Assembly: GCA_029289265.1 (NCBI GenBank)
Contig: JARFTX010000032.1
Location: forward strand, 1 to 39,929
Origin: Gammaproteobacteria bacterium
GTDB taxonomy: Bacteria; Pseudomonadota; Gammaproteobacteria; Burkholderiales; Rhodocyclaceae
DNA: 39,929 bases
Direction of reading: 5' to 3'
Shown piece by piece: positions 9,145 through 18,470 of the stretch; position 1 is the first letter of the stretch, and every line of letters starts with the position of its first letter. Under the pieces are notes generated by a model. It searched no databases, was not told the DNA's origin, and worked only from the letters and a program-made list of their open reading frames with translations. A program made the position numbers and the translations under genes.

Positions 9145-10692
9145 ATGGCCGAGCCGATGCTGATCGCGAAGACCCAGGACCGGGAGCTCCACCTGCTGCC
9201 GCGGCTTGCCAACCGGCACGGACTGATCACCGGCGCGACCGGCACCGGCAAGACGGTGACGCTGCAGAAGATCGCCGAGTCGTTCTCGGCGATCGGCGTG
9301 CCGGTCTTCGTCGCCGACGTCAAGGGCGACCTCTCCGGCATCGGCGCAGCGGGTGTGGCCTCCGAGCGCCTGCTCGCGCGGCTCGCCGCGATCGGCATCG
9401 ACCGCTTCGAGCCGCGTGCCAACCCGGTGGTGTTCTGGGACGTGTTCGGCGAGGGCGGCCATCCGGTGCGGGCGACCGTCTCCGACATGGGGCCGCTCTT
9501 GCTCGCACGGCTGCTCAATCTCAACGACACCCAGTCGGGCGTGCTGCAGATCGTCTTCAAGGTCGCCGACGACAACGGCCTGCTGCTGCTCGACCTCAAG
9601 GACCTGCGGGCAATGGTGCAGTACGTGGGCGAGAACGCCCGCAGCTACACGACCGAGTACGGCAACGTCTCGGCCGCATCGGTCGGCGCGATCCAGCGGG
9701 GCTTGCTCGCCCTCGAGCAGCAGGGGGCGGAGCGCTTCTTCGGCGAGCCCATGCTCGACCTTGCCGACCTGATCCAGACCGACGCCGACGGGCGCGGCGT
9801 GATCAATGTGCTGCACGCCGAGAAGCTCTACCACTCACCGCAGCTTTACTCGACGTTCCTGCTGTGGATGCTGGCCGAGCTCTTCGAGCAGTTGCCCGAG
9901 ATCGGCGACCCCGACAAGCCGAAGCTGGTGTTCTTCTTCGACGAGGCGCACCTGCTCTTCAAGGACGCGCCCAAGGCGCTGGTCGACAAGATCGAGCACG
10001 TCGTGAGGCTGATCCGCTCCAAGGGCGTCGGGGTGTATTTCGTGACGCAGAGCCCGCTCGACATCCCTGACAGCGTGCTCGGCCAGCTCGGCAACCGGGT
10101 GCAGCACGCGCTGCGCGCCTTCACCCCGCGCGACCAGCGCGCGGTCAAGGCGGCGGCCGACACCATGCGCGCCAACCCGGACTTCAATGCTGCCGAGGCG
10201 ATCACCGAACTGGGCGTGGGCGAGGCGCTGGTGTCCTTCCTCGACGACAAGGGCCGCCCCCAGGTCGTCGAGCGCGCCTTCGTGATCGCGCCGGCCTCGC
10301 GCCTCGGGCCGCTCGGCGACGACGAGCGGCGCGCCGCGATCCGCGCTTCGGTGCTGTACGGCCACTACGAGCGCGCGGTCGACCGCGAGTCGGCCTACGA
10401 GATGCTGCGCGCCCAGGCCGAGGCGGCCGCCGAACGGGCCGACGAGGCCGCGCGGCAGAAGGCCGAGGCGCAGGCCGCAAAGCAGGCGGGCAGCGCCGCG
10501 CCGGCGCGCCAGGGTGGCGCGGGCGGCGGGGTCTCCGACGTGCTGTTCGGATCGACCGGGCCGCGCGGAGGGCAGCGCGATGGCCTGGTGCAGGTCGCCG
10601 CGAAGACGGTTACCCGCACCATCGGCAGCACCATCGGCCGCCAGATCGCGCGCGGCCTGCTCGGCTCGCTGTTCGGCGGCGGAAAGCGCTGA
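9145..10692 (+). CDS. HerA/DUF853-type P-loop ATPase (YjgR-like)
   Basis: A 515-residue ATPase of the helicase HerA-like C-terminal (DUF853, E. coli YjgR) family. Walker A is GATGTGKT at residues 30-37 and Walker B is [13 protein letters not shown] near residues 260-270. The block [21 protein letters not shown] carries the sensor region and [16 protein letters not shown] the arginine finger area. After about residue 420 comes an Ala/Glu-rich coiled region, then a glycine-rich tail containing [15 protein letters not shown] and a basic end. Its in vivo role is undefined; a DNA-linked motor is inferred from the fold. It converges with metF. Confidence 0.93.
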   Translation: MAEPMLIAKTQDRELHLLPRLANRHGLITGATGTGKTVTLQKIAESFSAIGVPVFVADVKGDLSGIGAAGVASERLLARLAAIGIDRFEPRANPVVFWDVFGEGGHPVRATVSDMGPLLLARLLNLNDTQSGVLQIVFKVADDNGLLLLDLKDLRAMVQYVGENARSYTTEYGNVSAASVGAIQRGLLALEQQGAERFFGEPMLDLADLIQTDADGRGVINVLHAEKLYHSPQLYSTFLLWMLAELFEQLPEIGDPDKPKLVFFFDEAHLLFKDAPKALVDKIEHVVRLIRSKGVGVYFVTQSPLDIPDSVLGQLGNRVQHALRAFTPRDQRAVKAAADTMRANPDFNAAEAITELGVGEALVSFLDDKGRPQVVERAFVIAPASRLGPLGDDERRAAIRASVLYGHYERAVDRESAYEMLRAQAEAAAERADEAARQKAEAQAAKQAGSAAPARQGGAGGGVSDVLFGSTGPRGGQRDGLVQVAAKTVTRTIGSTIGRQIARGLLGSLFGGGKR

Positions 10693-10745
10693 ATCGCGCG
10701 ACGGCAGCGCGACCCGGAGCGAACCGCAGTGTGTGCTGAAGGAGG

Positions 10746-11579
10746 TCAGCCCAGCCCCAGCCGGCGACAGATCTCCAGCGTCGGGCCGGCCTGGTTCATC
10801 GAGTAGAAGTGCAGGCCGGGCGCGCCGGCGTCGAGCAGGCGCCGGCACAACTCGGTGACGACGTCCAGGCCGAACGCGCGCACCGCGTCGGCGTCGTCGC
10901 CGAAGCTCTCGAACTTCTTTCTCATCCAGCGTGGAATCTCCGCCCCGCAGGCGTCCGAGAAGCGCGCGAGCTTGGAGAAGCTGCCGATCGGCATGATGCC
11001 CGGCACGATCGGCACGGTGACGCCGAGCGCGCGCGCCTCCTCGACGAAGTGCGCGTAGGCGTCGAAACTGTAGAAATACTGCGTGATCGCCGAATCCGCT
11101 CCGGCGTCGACCTTGCGCTTGAAGGCGATCAGATCGTCGCGCGGGCTCGCCGCCTGCGGGTGCCACTCCGGGTAGGCCGCGACCTCGATGCGGAAGCGCG
11201 CCCCGGTCTCGGCGCGGATGAATTCGACCAACTCGTTCGCGTAGCGGAAAGCGCCCGGATCGCGCACCCCCGAGGGCAGGTCGCCGCGCAGTGCGACGAT
11301 GCGCCGGATGCCGGCCTCGGCGTATTCGGCGAGGATCTCGCGGATGCTCTCGCGCGTCGAGCCGATGCACGACAGGTGGGGTGCCGCTTCGTGGCCCTTG
11401 GCGGCAATGTCGCGCACCGTCGCGAAGGTGCGCTCGCGTGTCGAGCCGCCGGCGCCGTAGGTGACCGAGAAGAAGGCCGGGCGGAGCGCGGCGAGGCGGT
11501 CGCAGGTGGCGCCGAGCTTCTCGACGCCTTCGGGCGTCTGCGGCGGAAAGAACTCGATCGACAGCTCGGGATTGCTCAT
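10746..11579 (-). CDS. metF: 5,10-methylenetetrahydrofolate reductase
   Basis: A 277-residue FAD enzyme that reduces methylene-THF to methyl-THF, the methyl donor for methionine synthesis. Family motifs: LSIEFFPPQTPEGVEKL at the start, FFSVTYGAGGSTRERT, and ADSAITQYFYSFDAY (flavin region). It is the last gene of the minus-strand methyl-cycle block, 48 bases after the nitrilase-family gene and downstream of ahcY, which supplies the functional link (methyl group regeneration). It may be read from the riboswitch-controlled ahcY transcript, though the 98-base ahcY-GNAT gap could hide another promoter. Confidence 0.96.
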   Translation of the reverse strand: MSNPELSIEFFPPQTPEGVEKLGATCDRLAALRPAFFSVTYGAGGSTRERTFATVRDIAAKGHEAAPHLSCIGSTRESIREILAEYAEAGIRRIVALRGDLPSGVRDPGAFRYANELVEFIRAETGARFRIEVAAYPEWHPQAASPRDDLIAFKRKVDAGADSAITQYFYSFDAYAHFVEEARALGVTVPIVPGIMPIGSFSKLARFSDACGAEIPRWMRKKFESFGDDADAVRAFGLDVVTELCRRLLDAGAPGLHFYSMNQAGPTLEICRRLGLG

Positions 11580-11627
11580 GGGTGGATCCGGGTGGAGGAT
11601 GTGGAAAGGTGGCGAGAGTCTGCGGCG

Positions 11628-12500
11628 TTAGCGGATCGCGACGAGCTCGACCTCGTTGTCGTAGACGTCGTGGCGCTTGTCGTAGAGCGGGATGGTCGTG
11701 CCATTGACGCGGTTCTGCGTGAGATTGTCGACGTTCACGTCGGCGATCACGATCTGCTCGACGTTGGGCGTGCCCTCGGCGGCGATGCCGTCGCGCGAGA
11801 ACGGGAAGTCCGACGGCGTGATGATGCTCGCCTGGCCGTAATGCACGCCCAGCCCTTCGACCGGCAGGCTGCCGACGGTGCTGGTCATCGCGACATAGAC
11901 CTGGTTCTCGATCGCCCGTGCGTGGCAGCAGTAGCGCACGCGCAGAAAGCCCTGGCGGTCGTCTGTGCACGAGGGCACGAACAGGATGTCGGCGCCGGCC
12001 TCGCAGACCATGCGCGCGAGCTCGGGAAACTCGATGTCGTAGCAGATCAGGATCGCGATCTTGCCGTAGGGCGTGTCGAAGACCCGCAACTGGTCGCCGG
12101 CGTCGTTGTTCCACTTCTCACGCTCCCAGCGCGTCAGGTGGATCTTGTCCTGCTCGTGCACTTCGCCCTCGGGCGTAAACAGGTAGGCCGTGTTGTAGAC
12201 GCGCCCGTCGCGCATGGTCGGGTGGCTGCCGCCGATCAGGAAGACGCGCCAGTGCTGGGCGAGCTCGCGCATCAGCTCGATGTAGCGGCCGGTGTAGTCG
12301 TGCATGTTGCGCACCGCCTCGGGCAACTCGCGCGTGTCCATGAAGGAGAGCAACTGCGTGGTGAAGATCTCCGGCAGCAGCATGAAGTGCGGCCGATAGT
12401 CGCCCGCGGCCTGGACGACGAAGCGGACCTGGTTCTCGAAGCCGGACCAGTCGTGGATGCGGCGCAGCAGGTACTGGACGGCGGCAATACGCACGATCAT
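11628..12500 (-). CDS. carbon-nitrogen hydrolase (nitrilase superfamily)
   Basis: A 290-residue enzyme with the full Glu-Lys-Cys catalytic triad of the nitrilase superfamily: FMLLPEIF (E44), EQDKIHL (K119) and ILICYDIEFPE (C153). It hydrolyses an amide or nitrile bond; substrate unknown. Its ATG at 12500 overlaps the stop of the upstream GNAT gene as ATGA. In B. subtilis YhcX and many related proteins these two domains are one polypeptide, so here the pair look like a split version acting together. Placement between ahcY and metF may hint at a role near methionine metabolism, but this is inference. Confidence 0.92.
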   Translation of the reverse strand: MIVRIAAVQYLLRRIHDWSGFENQVRFVVQAAGDYRPHFMLLPEIFTTQLLSFMDTRELPEAVRNMHDYTGRYIELMRELAQHWRVFLIGGSHPTMRDGRVYNTAYLFTPEGEVHEQDKIHLTRWEREKWNNDAGDQLRVFDTPYGKIAILICYDIEFPELARMVCEAGADILFVPSCTDDRQGFLRVRYCCHARAIENQVYVAMTSTVGSLPVEGLGVHYGQASIITPSDFPFSRDGIAAEGTPNVEQIVIADVNVDNLTQNRVNGTTIPLYDKRHDVYDNEVELVAIR

Positions 12501-13156
12501 AGCGGCAGCTCCTCGGGAATGTGGGTCGGGCGGCTCGGATCGTAGTCGGGATTGAGCCAGACGATCAGCGACGCGTAGCCGCAGGACTCGGCGTCCTCGG
12601 GCAGATAGTCGGAGATCACTCCGCAGTAGTGGAAGCCCTCGCGCATCTGGAAGCCCAGCACGGCGTCGCGCAAGTCGCCCCAGACGACGCGCTTGGCGTA
12701 GTCCTCGGCGCTCAGCTCGGCTGCGTGGCGGTGGTAGCCGGGCAGCCGCCCGGCGGCGATGATGCGCTTGAGGTTCATCGCCCGGCACAGCGCGCGCCGC
12801 CCCTCGTAGAGCTCGTGGCCGATGCCCTGGCCGCGGATCTCCGGGTCGACGAACACCTCGGCACCGTAGAGCGTCTTGCCCTGCGGGTTGTGGTTGTCGA
12901 AGCTGCCGCCGGCGGTGATGTCCTTCCACGTGTGGATGTCGCACCAGTCGTCCCACAGCACCACCAGCGAACTTGCGCAGCCGACGATGCGGCCGTCCAG
13001 TTCGGCGACGATCTGGCCCTGGGGAAAGGTCTCGAGCTGCCTGCGCATGTCGGTGCGCGACCATGGCGGCATCCCGGACGGGTAGGCGCGCTTCTGCAAC
13101 GCGATCAGCTCGGCGATGTCGTCCTTGCAGGTGTGGCGGATCTTCACGTTCGTCAT
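12497..13156 (-). CDS. GNAT family N-acetyltransferase
   Basis: A 219-residue acyltransferase. It begins MTNVKIRHTCKDDIAELIAL and contains VDPEIRGQGIGHELYEGR, the acetyl-CoA pyrophosphate-binding loop (R-x-x-G-x-G type). The C-terminal half (FHYCGVISDYLPEDAESCGYASLIVW) is typical of the GNAT domain normally fused to a carbon-nitrogen hydrolase. The start at 13156 fits the domain boundary. It overlaps the downstream nitrilase gene by four bases, giving near-stoichiometric expression. Acceptor substrate unknown. Confidence 0.9.
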   Translation of the reverse strand: MTNVKIRHTCKDDIAELIALQKRAYPSGMPPWSRTDMRRQLETFPQGQIVAELDGRIVGCASSLVVLWDDWCDIHTWKDITAGGSFDNHNPQGKTLYGAEVFVDPEIRGQGIGHELYEGRRALCRAMNLKRIIAAGRLPGYHRHAAELSAEDYAKRVVWGDLRDAVLGFQMREGFHYCGVISDYLPEDAESCGYASLIVWLNPDYDPSRPTHIPEELPL

Positions 13157-13254
13157 GGCCGGATTCCTCCATGCAGGGCGCAGGCCCGCGAGCGCCGCGC
13201 CACAGCCCGTGGGCTGCGGCACGGGGCCGGCGGGCGGCGCCGGCCGGGCGCCGT

Positions 13255-14664
<1,410 letters not shown>

Positions 14665-14729
14665 ATCGAACTCCTTGCTATGGCCGGGAGGGAAAGGGGA
14701 CTGGCTCTTGCGGCTCACCCGTGATCCCG

Positions 14730-14743
14730 AACCCGGCAGGGTT
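14730..14743 (-). other. small leader hairpin downstream of the SAH aptamer
   Basis: AACCC and GGGTT pair around a four-base loop, just downstream of the aptamer and 66 bases before the ahcY start. No T-run follows, so it is not an intrinsic terminator. It could take part in the expression-platform switch or be a transcript-stabilising stem. Confidence 0.4.
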
Positions 14744-14748
14744 GGTCA

Positions 14749-14839
14749 GGTGAGCGCCGTTCGAACGTGCCGCGCGTGAGGCGGGTTCCGAGCCTGGGCG
14801 CGAGGCGAGGCCTCGACAACTTGCAGCGCTCCTCGGAAG
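14749..14839 (-). promoter_or_regulatory. SAH riboswitch (ahcY motif)
   Basis: On the minus strand the 5' leader of ahcY contains CCGAGGAGCGCTGC, later CCCAGGCTCGG (closing the P1 stem with CCGAG) and finally AACGGCGCTCACC, whose GGCGCT can pair with the AGCGC segment near the 5' end. These blocks in this order are the consensus of the S-adenosylhomocysteine riboswitch of Beta- and Gammaproteobacteria, which binds SAH and raises expression of SAH-recycling genes. The aptamer starts right at the predicted transcription start and ends about 85 bases before the ahcY ATG. Confidence 0.93.
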
Positions 14840-14845
14840 GCGGGA

Positions 14846-14874
14846 AGTATATCCGAGCTCGCTCGCTCGGAGAA
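14846..14874 (-). promoter_or_regulatory. ahcY sigma-70-like promoter
   Basis: Minus-strand -10 box TATACT (14846-14851, five of six consensus) with a 17-base spacer to a weak -35 TTCTCC (14869-14874). The predicted start, about 14839, coincides with the first base of the SAH riboswitch. The spacer holds the inverted repeat CCGAGCTCGCTCGCTCGG (14853-14870), a possible operator. Confidence 0.65.
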
Positions 14875-14985
14875 GACGCCGCCCAGCCGACCCAGGCCGA
14901 GCTGCCGCAGGCCGGGCGGCCCGCGGCGCTGCGGTTCGAGTGGCTCGATCGATGCGCCCTGCGCTTGCGTGGCGCAGGAACAGCG

Positions 14986-16065
14986 TCAGGCGTGGCCGCC
15001 CCGCCCGTTGTGCCGCACGATGCTGACGATCAGCGTGATCAGCGTGAGCGGCATCACGTAGCCGAGCATCACGTTGGAGAACGCCGGCAGCGCGTCGTGC
15101 TGCTGGGCGGCGAGCACCAGATAGGCGGTGTACGCGATGTAGTAGCCGACGAAGACGCCGCCTTCCCAGCGCGCGATCTCGCGGCCGGTGATCATGATCG
15201 GCAGGCAGGCGAAGGCGACCGCGAGCATCACCCAGAGGTCGAAGTTGCGCGCGGCTTCCGAGATCGGGATGCCACCGGCCGAAATCAGGCCGGTCGCGCC
15301 GACCACCGCGAAGATGTTGAAGACGTTGCTGCCGACGACGTTGCCGACGGCGATGTCGCGCTCACCGCGCAATGCCGCGACGATGGAGGTCGCGATCTCC
15401 GGCATCGAGGTGCCGACCGCGACGACCGTGAGCCCGATCACCAGGTCGCTCACGCCGAAGGCGCGGGCGAAGGCGATCGAGGCGTCGACCAGCCACTCCG
15501 AGCCTTGCACCAGCGCCACCAGGCCGGCGACGATGAGCGCGATCTGCACGCCCCAGTGCCGGTCCCAGTTCGACGTGGGCATCTCCGCCGCGAACTCGTC
15601 GGGGGCCTCCCGCGAGGCCTGGCGCGACTGGCGGATCAGGAAGACGGTGTAGGCGATCACGAGAAGCACGAGTGCCGCGCCCTCGAAGCGCGAGATGTTG
15701 CCGTCGAGCGCCATCACCACCATCAGAACCGAGGCGCCGATCATGATCGGCACCTCCTGGCGGATGATCTGACGGTCGACCAGCAGCGGCGTGATCAGCG
15801 CCGAGATGCCTAGAATCAGCAGGATGTTGGCGATATTGCTGCCGATCACGTTGCCGATGGCGAGATCGGGGCTGCCGCCGAGCGAGGCGCCGACCGACAC
15901 GGCCATCTCGGGCGTGCTGGTGCCGAAGGCGACCACGGTGAGGCCGATCACCAGCGGCGACACGCCCAGCGACAGCGCGAGGCGCGAGGCGCCGCGCACG
16001 AGCGCCTCCGCCCCGACGACGAGCGTTGCGAGGCCGAGGACGAAGAACAGCGTGTGGGTGAGCAT
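14986..16065 (-). CDS. CaCA family sodium/calcium exchanger-like protein
   Basis: A 359-residue inner-membrane protein with about ten hydrophobic segments in two homologous halves. Each half carries an alpha-repeat: VVAFGTSTPEMAVSV with IGNVIGSNIANILLILG, and VVAVGTSMPEIATSI with VGNVVGSNVFNIFAVVG. These are the ion-binding motifs of calcium/cation antiporters (YrbG-like). It exchanges Ca2+ or a similar cation for Na+ or H+; the exact ions are not readable. It lies between metK and ahcY on the same strand, without obvious functional connection to the methyl cycle. The ATG at 16065 gives a normal first helix (MLTHTLFFVLGLATLVVGA). Confidence 0.93.
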   Translation of the reverse strand: MLTHTLFFVLGLATLVVGAEALVRGASRLALSLGVSPLVIGLTVVAFGTSTPEMAVSVGASLGGSPDLAIGNVIGSNIANILLILGISALITPLLVDRQIIRQEVPIMIGASVLMVVMALDGNISRFEGAALVLLVIAYTVFLIRQSRQASREAPDEFAAEMPTSNWDRHWGVQIALIVAGLVALVQGSEWLVDASIAFARAFGVSDLVIGLTVVAVGTSMPEIATSIVAALRGERDIAVGNVVGSNVFNIFAVVGATGLISAGGIPISEAARNFDLWVMLAVAFACLPIMITGREIARWEGGVFVGYYIAYTAYLVLAAQQHDALPAFSNVMLGYVMPLTLITLIVSIVRHNGRGGHA

Positions 16066-16151
16066 CGGGTGCGGCTCCGGCGGGACCGGCGGGTGCTTCG
16101 AAGAGTGTATCCGCGCGCAGGACGGGCCGGCGCGCGGATGTCGCGCTTGGT

Positions 16152-17318
16152 CTAGAGTCCTGCGTCGGCGCGCAGTGCGGCCGCCTTGTCGGTGCGCTCC
16201 CAGGTGAACTCCGGCTCGTCGCGGCCGAAGTGGCCGTAGGCGGCGGTCTTCGAGTAGATCGGGCGCAGCAGGTCGAGCGTCTGGATGATCGCCTTCGGAC
16301 GCAGGTCGAAGTGCGCGCGCACGAGCTCGACGATGCGGTCGTCGCTGACGCGGCCGGTGCCGAAGGTGTCGACCATCAGGCTCACCGGCTTGGCGACGCC
16401 GATCGCGTAGGCGACCTGGACCTCGCAACGGTCGGCCAAGCCCGCGGCGACGATGTTCTTCGCCACGTAGCGCCCGGCGTAGGCCGCCGAGCGGTCGACC
16501 TTGGACGGATCCTTGCCCGAGAAGGCGCCGCCGCCGTGGTGGGCCGCGCCGCCGTAGGTGTCGACGATGATCTTGCGCCCGGTCAGGCCGCAGTCGCCGT
16601 GCGGGCCGCCGATGACGAAGCGCCCGGTCGGGTTGATCAGGTAGCGCACCTCGCCGGCGAGCAGCTCGGAGGGGATCACCGGCTTGACGATCTCTTCGAT
16701 CACGGCCTCGCTGATCTGCGCGTGCGAGACGTCGGGGCTGTGCTGGGTCGAGACGACGACGGTGTCGACCGCCACGGGGCGGCCATCGACGTAGCGCACC
16801 GTGATCTGGCTCTTGGCGTCCGGGCGCAGCCACGGCAGGCGACCGTCCTTCCGGACTTCGGCCTGGCGCTGCATGATGCGGTGGGCGTAGTAGATCGGCA
16901 GCGGCATCAGCGCGGGCGTCTCGTTGCAGGCGTAGCCGAACATCAGGCCCTGGTCGCCCGCGCCCTGATCGAGGTCGAGTCCCTCGCCTTCATTGACGCC
17001 TTGGGCGATGTCGGGCGACTGGCGGTTGATCGCCGTGAGGATCGCGCACGACTTGTAGTCGAAGCCGATCGACGAATCGTCGTAGCCGATCCGGCGGATC
17101 ACGTCCTGGGCGATCTCGCGGTAGTTCGGGTGGCCGGTTGTGGTGATCTCGCCGGAGACGACGACGAGCCCGGTCGACACCAGGGTCTCGCAGGCGACTC
17201 GGGCGTGCGGGTCATCGGCCAGGATCGCGTCGAGGATGCCGTCGGAGACCTGGTCGGCGACCTTGTCCGGATGGCCTTCCGAAACCGACTCCGAGGTGAA
17301 CAGAAATTCTTTTCTCAT
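16152..17318 (-). CDS. metK: S-adenosylmethionine synthetase
   Basis: A 388-residue enzyme making SAM from methionine and ATP. Family motifs: [18 protein letters not shown] (ATP/Mg site, residues 10-27), [13 protein letters not shown] and [19 protein letters not shown] (phosphate loop). The ATG at 17318 matches the usual N-terminus; a GTG 12 bases upstream abuts the AAGGAG site and is unlikely. Its leader contains a strong promoter, a SAM-II-like aptamer and an intrinsic terminator, so feedback by SAM through premature termination is the likely control. It is divergent from the lpxL pair. Confidence 0.97.
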   Translation of the reverse strand: MRKEFLFTSESVSEGHPDKVADQVSDGILDAILADDPHARVACETLVSTGLVVVSGEITTTGHPNYREIAQDVIRRIGYDDSSIGFDYKSCAILTAINRQSPDIAQGVNEGEGLDLDQGAGDQGLMFGYACNETPALMPLPIYYAHRIMQRQAEVRKDGRLPWLRPDAKSQITVRYVDGRPVAVDTVVVSTQHSPDVSHAQISEAVIEEIVKPVIPSELLAGEVRYLINPTGRFVIGGPHGDCGLTGRKIIVDTYGGAAHHGGGAFSGKDPSKVDRSAAYAGRYVAKNIVAAGLADRCEVQVAYAIGVAKPVSLMVDTFGTGRVSDDRIVELVRAHFDLRPKAIIQTLDLLRPIYSKTAAYGHFGRDEPEFTWERTDKAAALRADAGL

Positions 17319-17340
17319 GGTGATTCGCACTCCTTGAAAC

Positions 17341-17381
17341 GAAAAATCCCCGGTACGTCCGGCGTGGCCGGCTCCGGGGAT
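17341..17381 (-). terminator. intrinsic terminator in the metK leader
   Basis: On the minus strand ATCCCCGG (17374-17381) pairs perfectly with CCGGGGAT (17346-17353). A nested GGCCACGCC stem lies inside, and the 3' arm runs straight into TTTTT. It lies about 25 bases upstream of the metK ATG and there is no upstream minus-strand gene, so it can only act on the metK leader, as a conditional attenuator. Confidence 0.8.
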
Positions 17382-17393
17382 CTCGTCGAGCGG

Positions 17394-17475
17394 CGACGCT
17401 TTAGCAGCATTTGTGGGCGTCCGTGCTGGCCGATCGCCTTCCCGCCCTGCAAGTTGTCGTGTTAACTCGGCGGGT
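17394..17475 (-). promoter_or_regulatory. SAM-II-like (SAM-alpha) riboswitch candidate
   Basis: The metK leader (minus strand) has a P1 stem CCCGCC / GGCGGG (17469-17474 with 17441-17446). Its loop contains GAGTTAAC and ends in CTTGCAG. About 30 bases after P1 come ACAAATGC and GCTAAA (17400-17405). SAM-II aptamers show the same order: P1, loop with a GA-TT-A segment and TTGCA, then an A-rich segment and the invariant GCTAAA that closes a pseudoknot. CGAC in the loop can pair with GTCG just after GCTAAA. The segment between P1 and the pseudoknot strand is longer than in minimal examples. Match judged by eye only. Confidence 0.62.
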
Positions 17476-17483
17476 GAGCGATA

Positions 17484-17511
17484 ATTATAACTTTTTGAAT
17501 CGAGAGGTCAA
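17484..17511 (-). promoter_or_regulatory. metK promoter
   Basis: Minus-strand -35 TTGACC (17506-17511) and a perfect -10 TATAAT (17484-17489) with a 16-base spacer, in an AT-rich patch that stands out in this genome. The predicted start, near 17477, is at the first bases of the SAM-II-like aptamer, giving a leader of about 160 bases. Confidence 0.85.
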
Positions 17512-17519
17512 AGCCGCGC

Positions 17520-18470
17520 GTGTCGAATGCCGCGGGGGAGTCCGGGTCGTGCGCCCGATCCGCCCGCCGTTTCGCCGCTGCCGTGCTCCGGCCGCATCCA
17601 TTGATCGTGCTGGCTTCCCGTTTGTTCCGTCTCCTGTCGCGCCTGCCGCTGTCCTGGCTCCACCGCATCGGCGGCTGGGCCGGCTGGATCGTGTGGTGGG
17701 CCTCGCCCGTCTATCGCGCACGGCTGCGCGAGAACCTCGCCCGCGCGGTCGCCGAGCCCGACAGGGCCCTCTTGCGCGCCGCGATCGCGGAGGCGGGGCG
17801 CCAGTCGCTCGAGTTGCCCTACGTGTGGCTGCGTCCGCTGCCCGAGGTGCTCGGGCGCGTCGTCCGCGTCGAGGGCAGCGACATCCTGGCCAAGGCACGC
17901 GCCGAAGGGGCGAGCATCCTGATGCTCACGCCACACCTCGGCTGCTTCGAGATCTGCGCCCAGTACTGCGCGACCCATGGACCGATCACGGTGCTGTATC
18001 GCCCGCCGCGCAAGGCGGTGCTGCGCCCGCTGATGGAGGCGGGCCGCGCTCGCGGCGACATCCGCGTCGCCCCGGCCGACGTTGCCGGGGTACGGCGTCT
18101 GGTCAAGGCGCTCAGAAACGGCGAGATGGTCGGCATGCTGCCCGATCAGGCGCCGCAGCAAGGTGAGGGCGTCTGGGTCCCGTTCTTCGGCCGTCAGGCC
18201 TGGACCATGACCCTCGCGGCACGACTCTCCGAGGTCAAGGGCGTGCGGGTGATCATGATCTGGACCGAGCGGCTGCCGCGCGGCGCCGGCTACGTCGTGC
18301 GCATCGCCGAGCCGGCCGAACCCATCGAGGGGCCGCTCGAGGCCCGCTGCGCCGCGATCAACCGCGAGATCGAGCGCCTCATCCGCGCCTGCCCGGCGCA
18401 GTATCTGTGGGGCTACAACCGTTACAAGCGCCCGGCTGGCGTGCCGCCGCCACCGGAGGCGGCGGCATGA
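17520..18470 (+). CDS. lysophospholipid/lipid A acyltransferase (LpxL/HtrB family)
   Basis: A protein of up to 316 residues of the lauroyl/myristoyl acyltransferase family that adds secondary acyl chains to lipid A at the inner membrane. The catalytic HX4E motif is TPHLGCFE, followed by TVLYRPPR, GMLPDQAP (Asp-Gln block) and the C-terminal QYLWGYNRYKR. One hydrophobic N-terminal segment is present. The start is uncertain: GTG 17520 gives an odd first 25 residues, and in-frame GTG 17583, TTG 17601 or GTG 17607 would start nearer the family N-terminus (LASRLFRLLSRLPL). No clear ribosome-binding site decides. It overlaps a second paralogue by ATGA. Confidence 0.88.
   Translation: MSNAAGESGSCARSARRFAAAVLRPHPLIVLASRLFRLLSRLPLSWLHRIGGWAGWIVWWASPVYRARLRENLARAVAEPDRALLRAAIAEAGRQSLELPYVWLRPLPEVLGRVVRVEGSDILAKARAEGASILMLTPHLGCFEICAQYCATHGPITVLYRPPRKAVLRPLMEAGRARGDIRVAPADVAGVRRLVKALRNGEMVGMLPDQAPQQGEGVWVPFFGRQAWTMTLAARLSEVKGVRVIMIWTERLPRGAGYVVRIAEPAEPIEGPLEARCAAINREIERLIRACPAQYLWGYNRYKRPAGVPPPPEAAA

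Noticed and set aside
9835-12114. A 759-codon open frame on the - strand
   Set aside because: It shadows the HerA-like ATPase, metF and the nitrilase gene in a wrong frame; composition is Arg/Ala-rich and no motif is present.
14665-14718. Upstream extension of ahcY to 14718
   Set aside because: This segment is leader RNA containing the ribosome-binding site; the family N-terminus begins at 14664.
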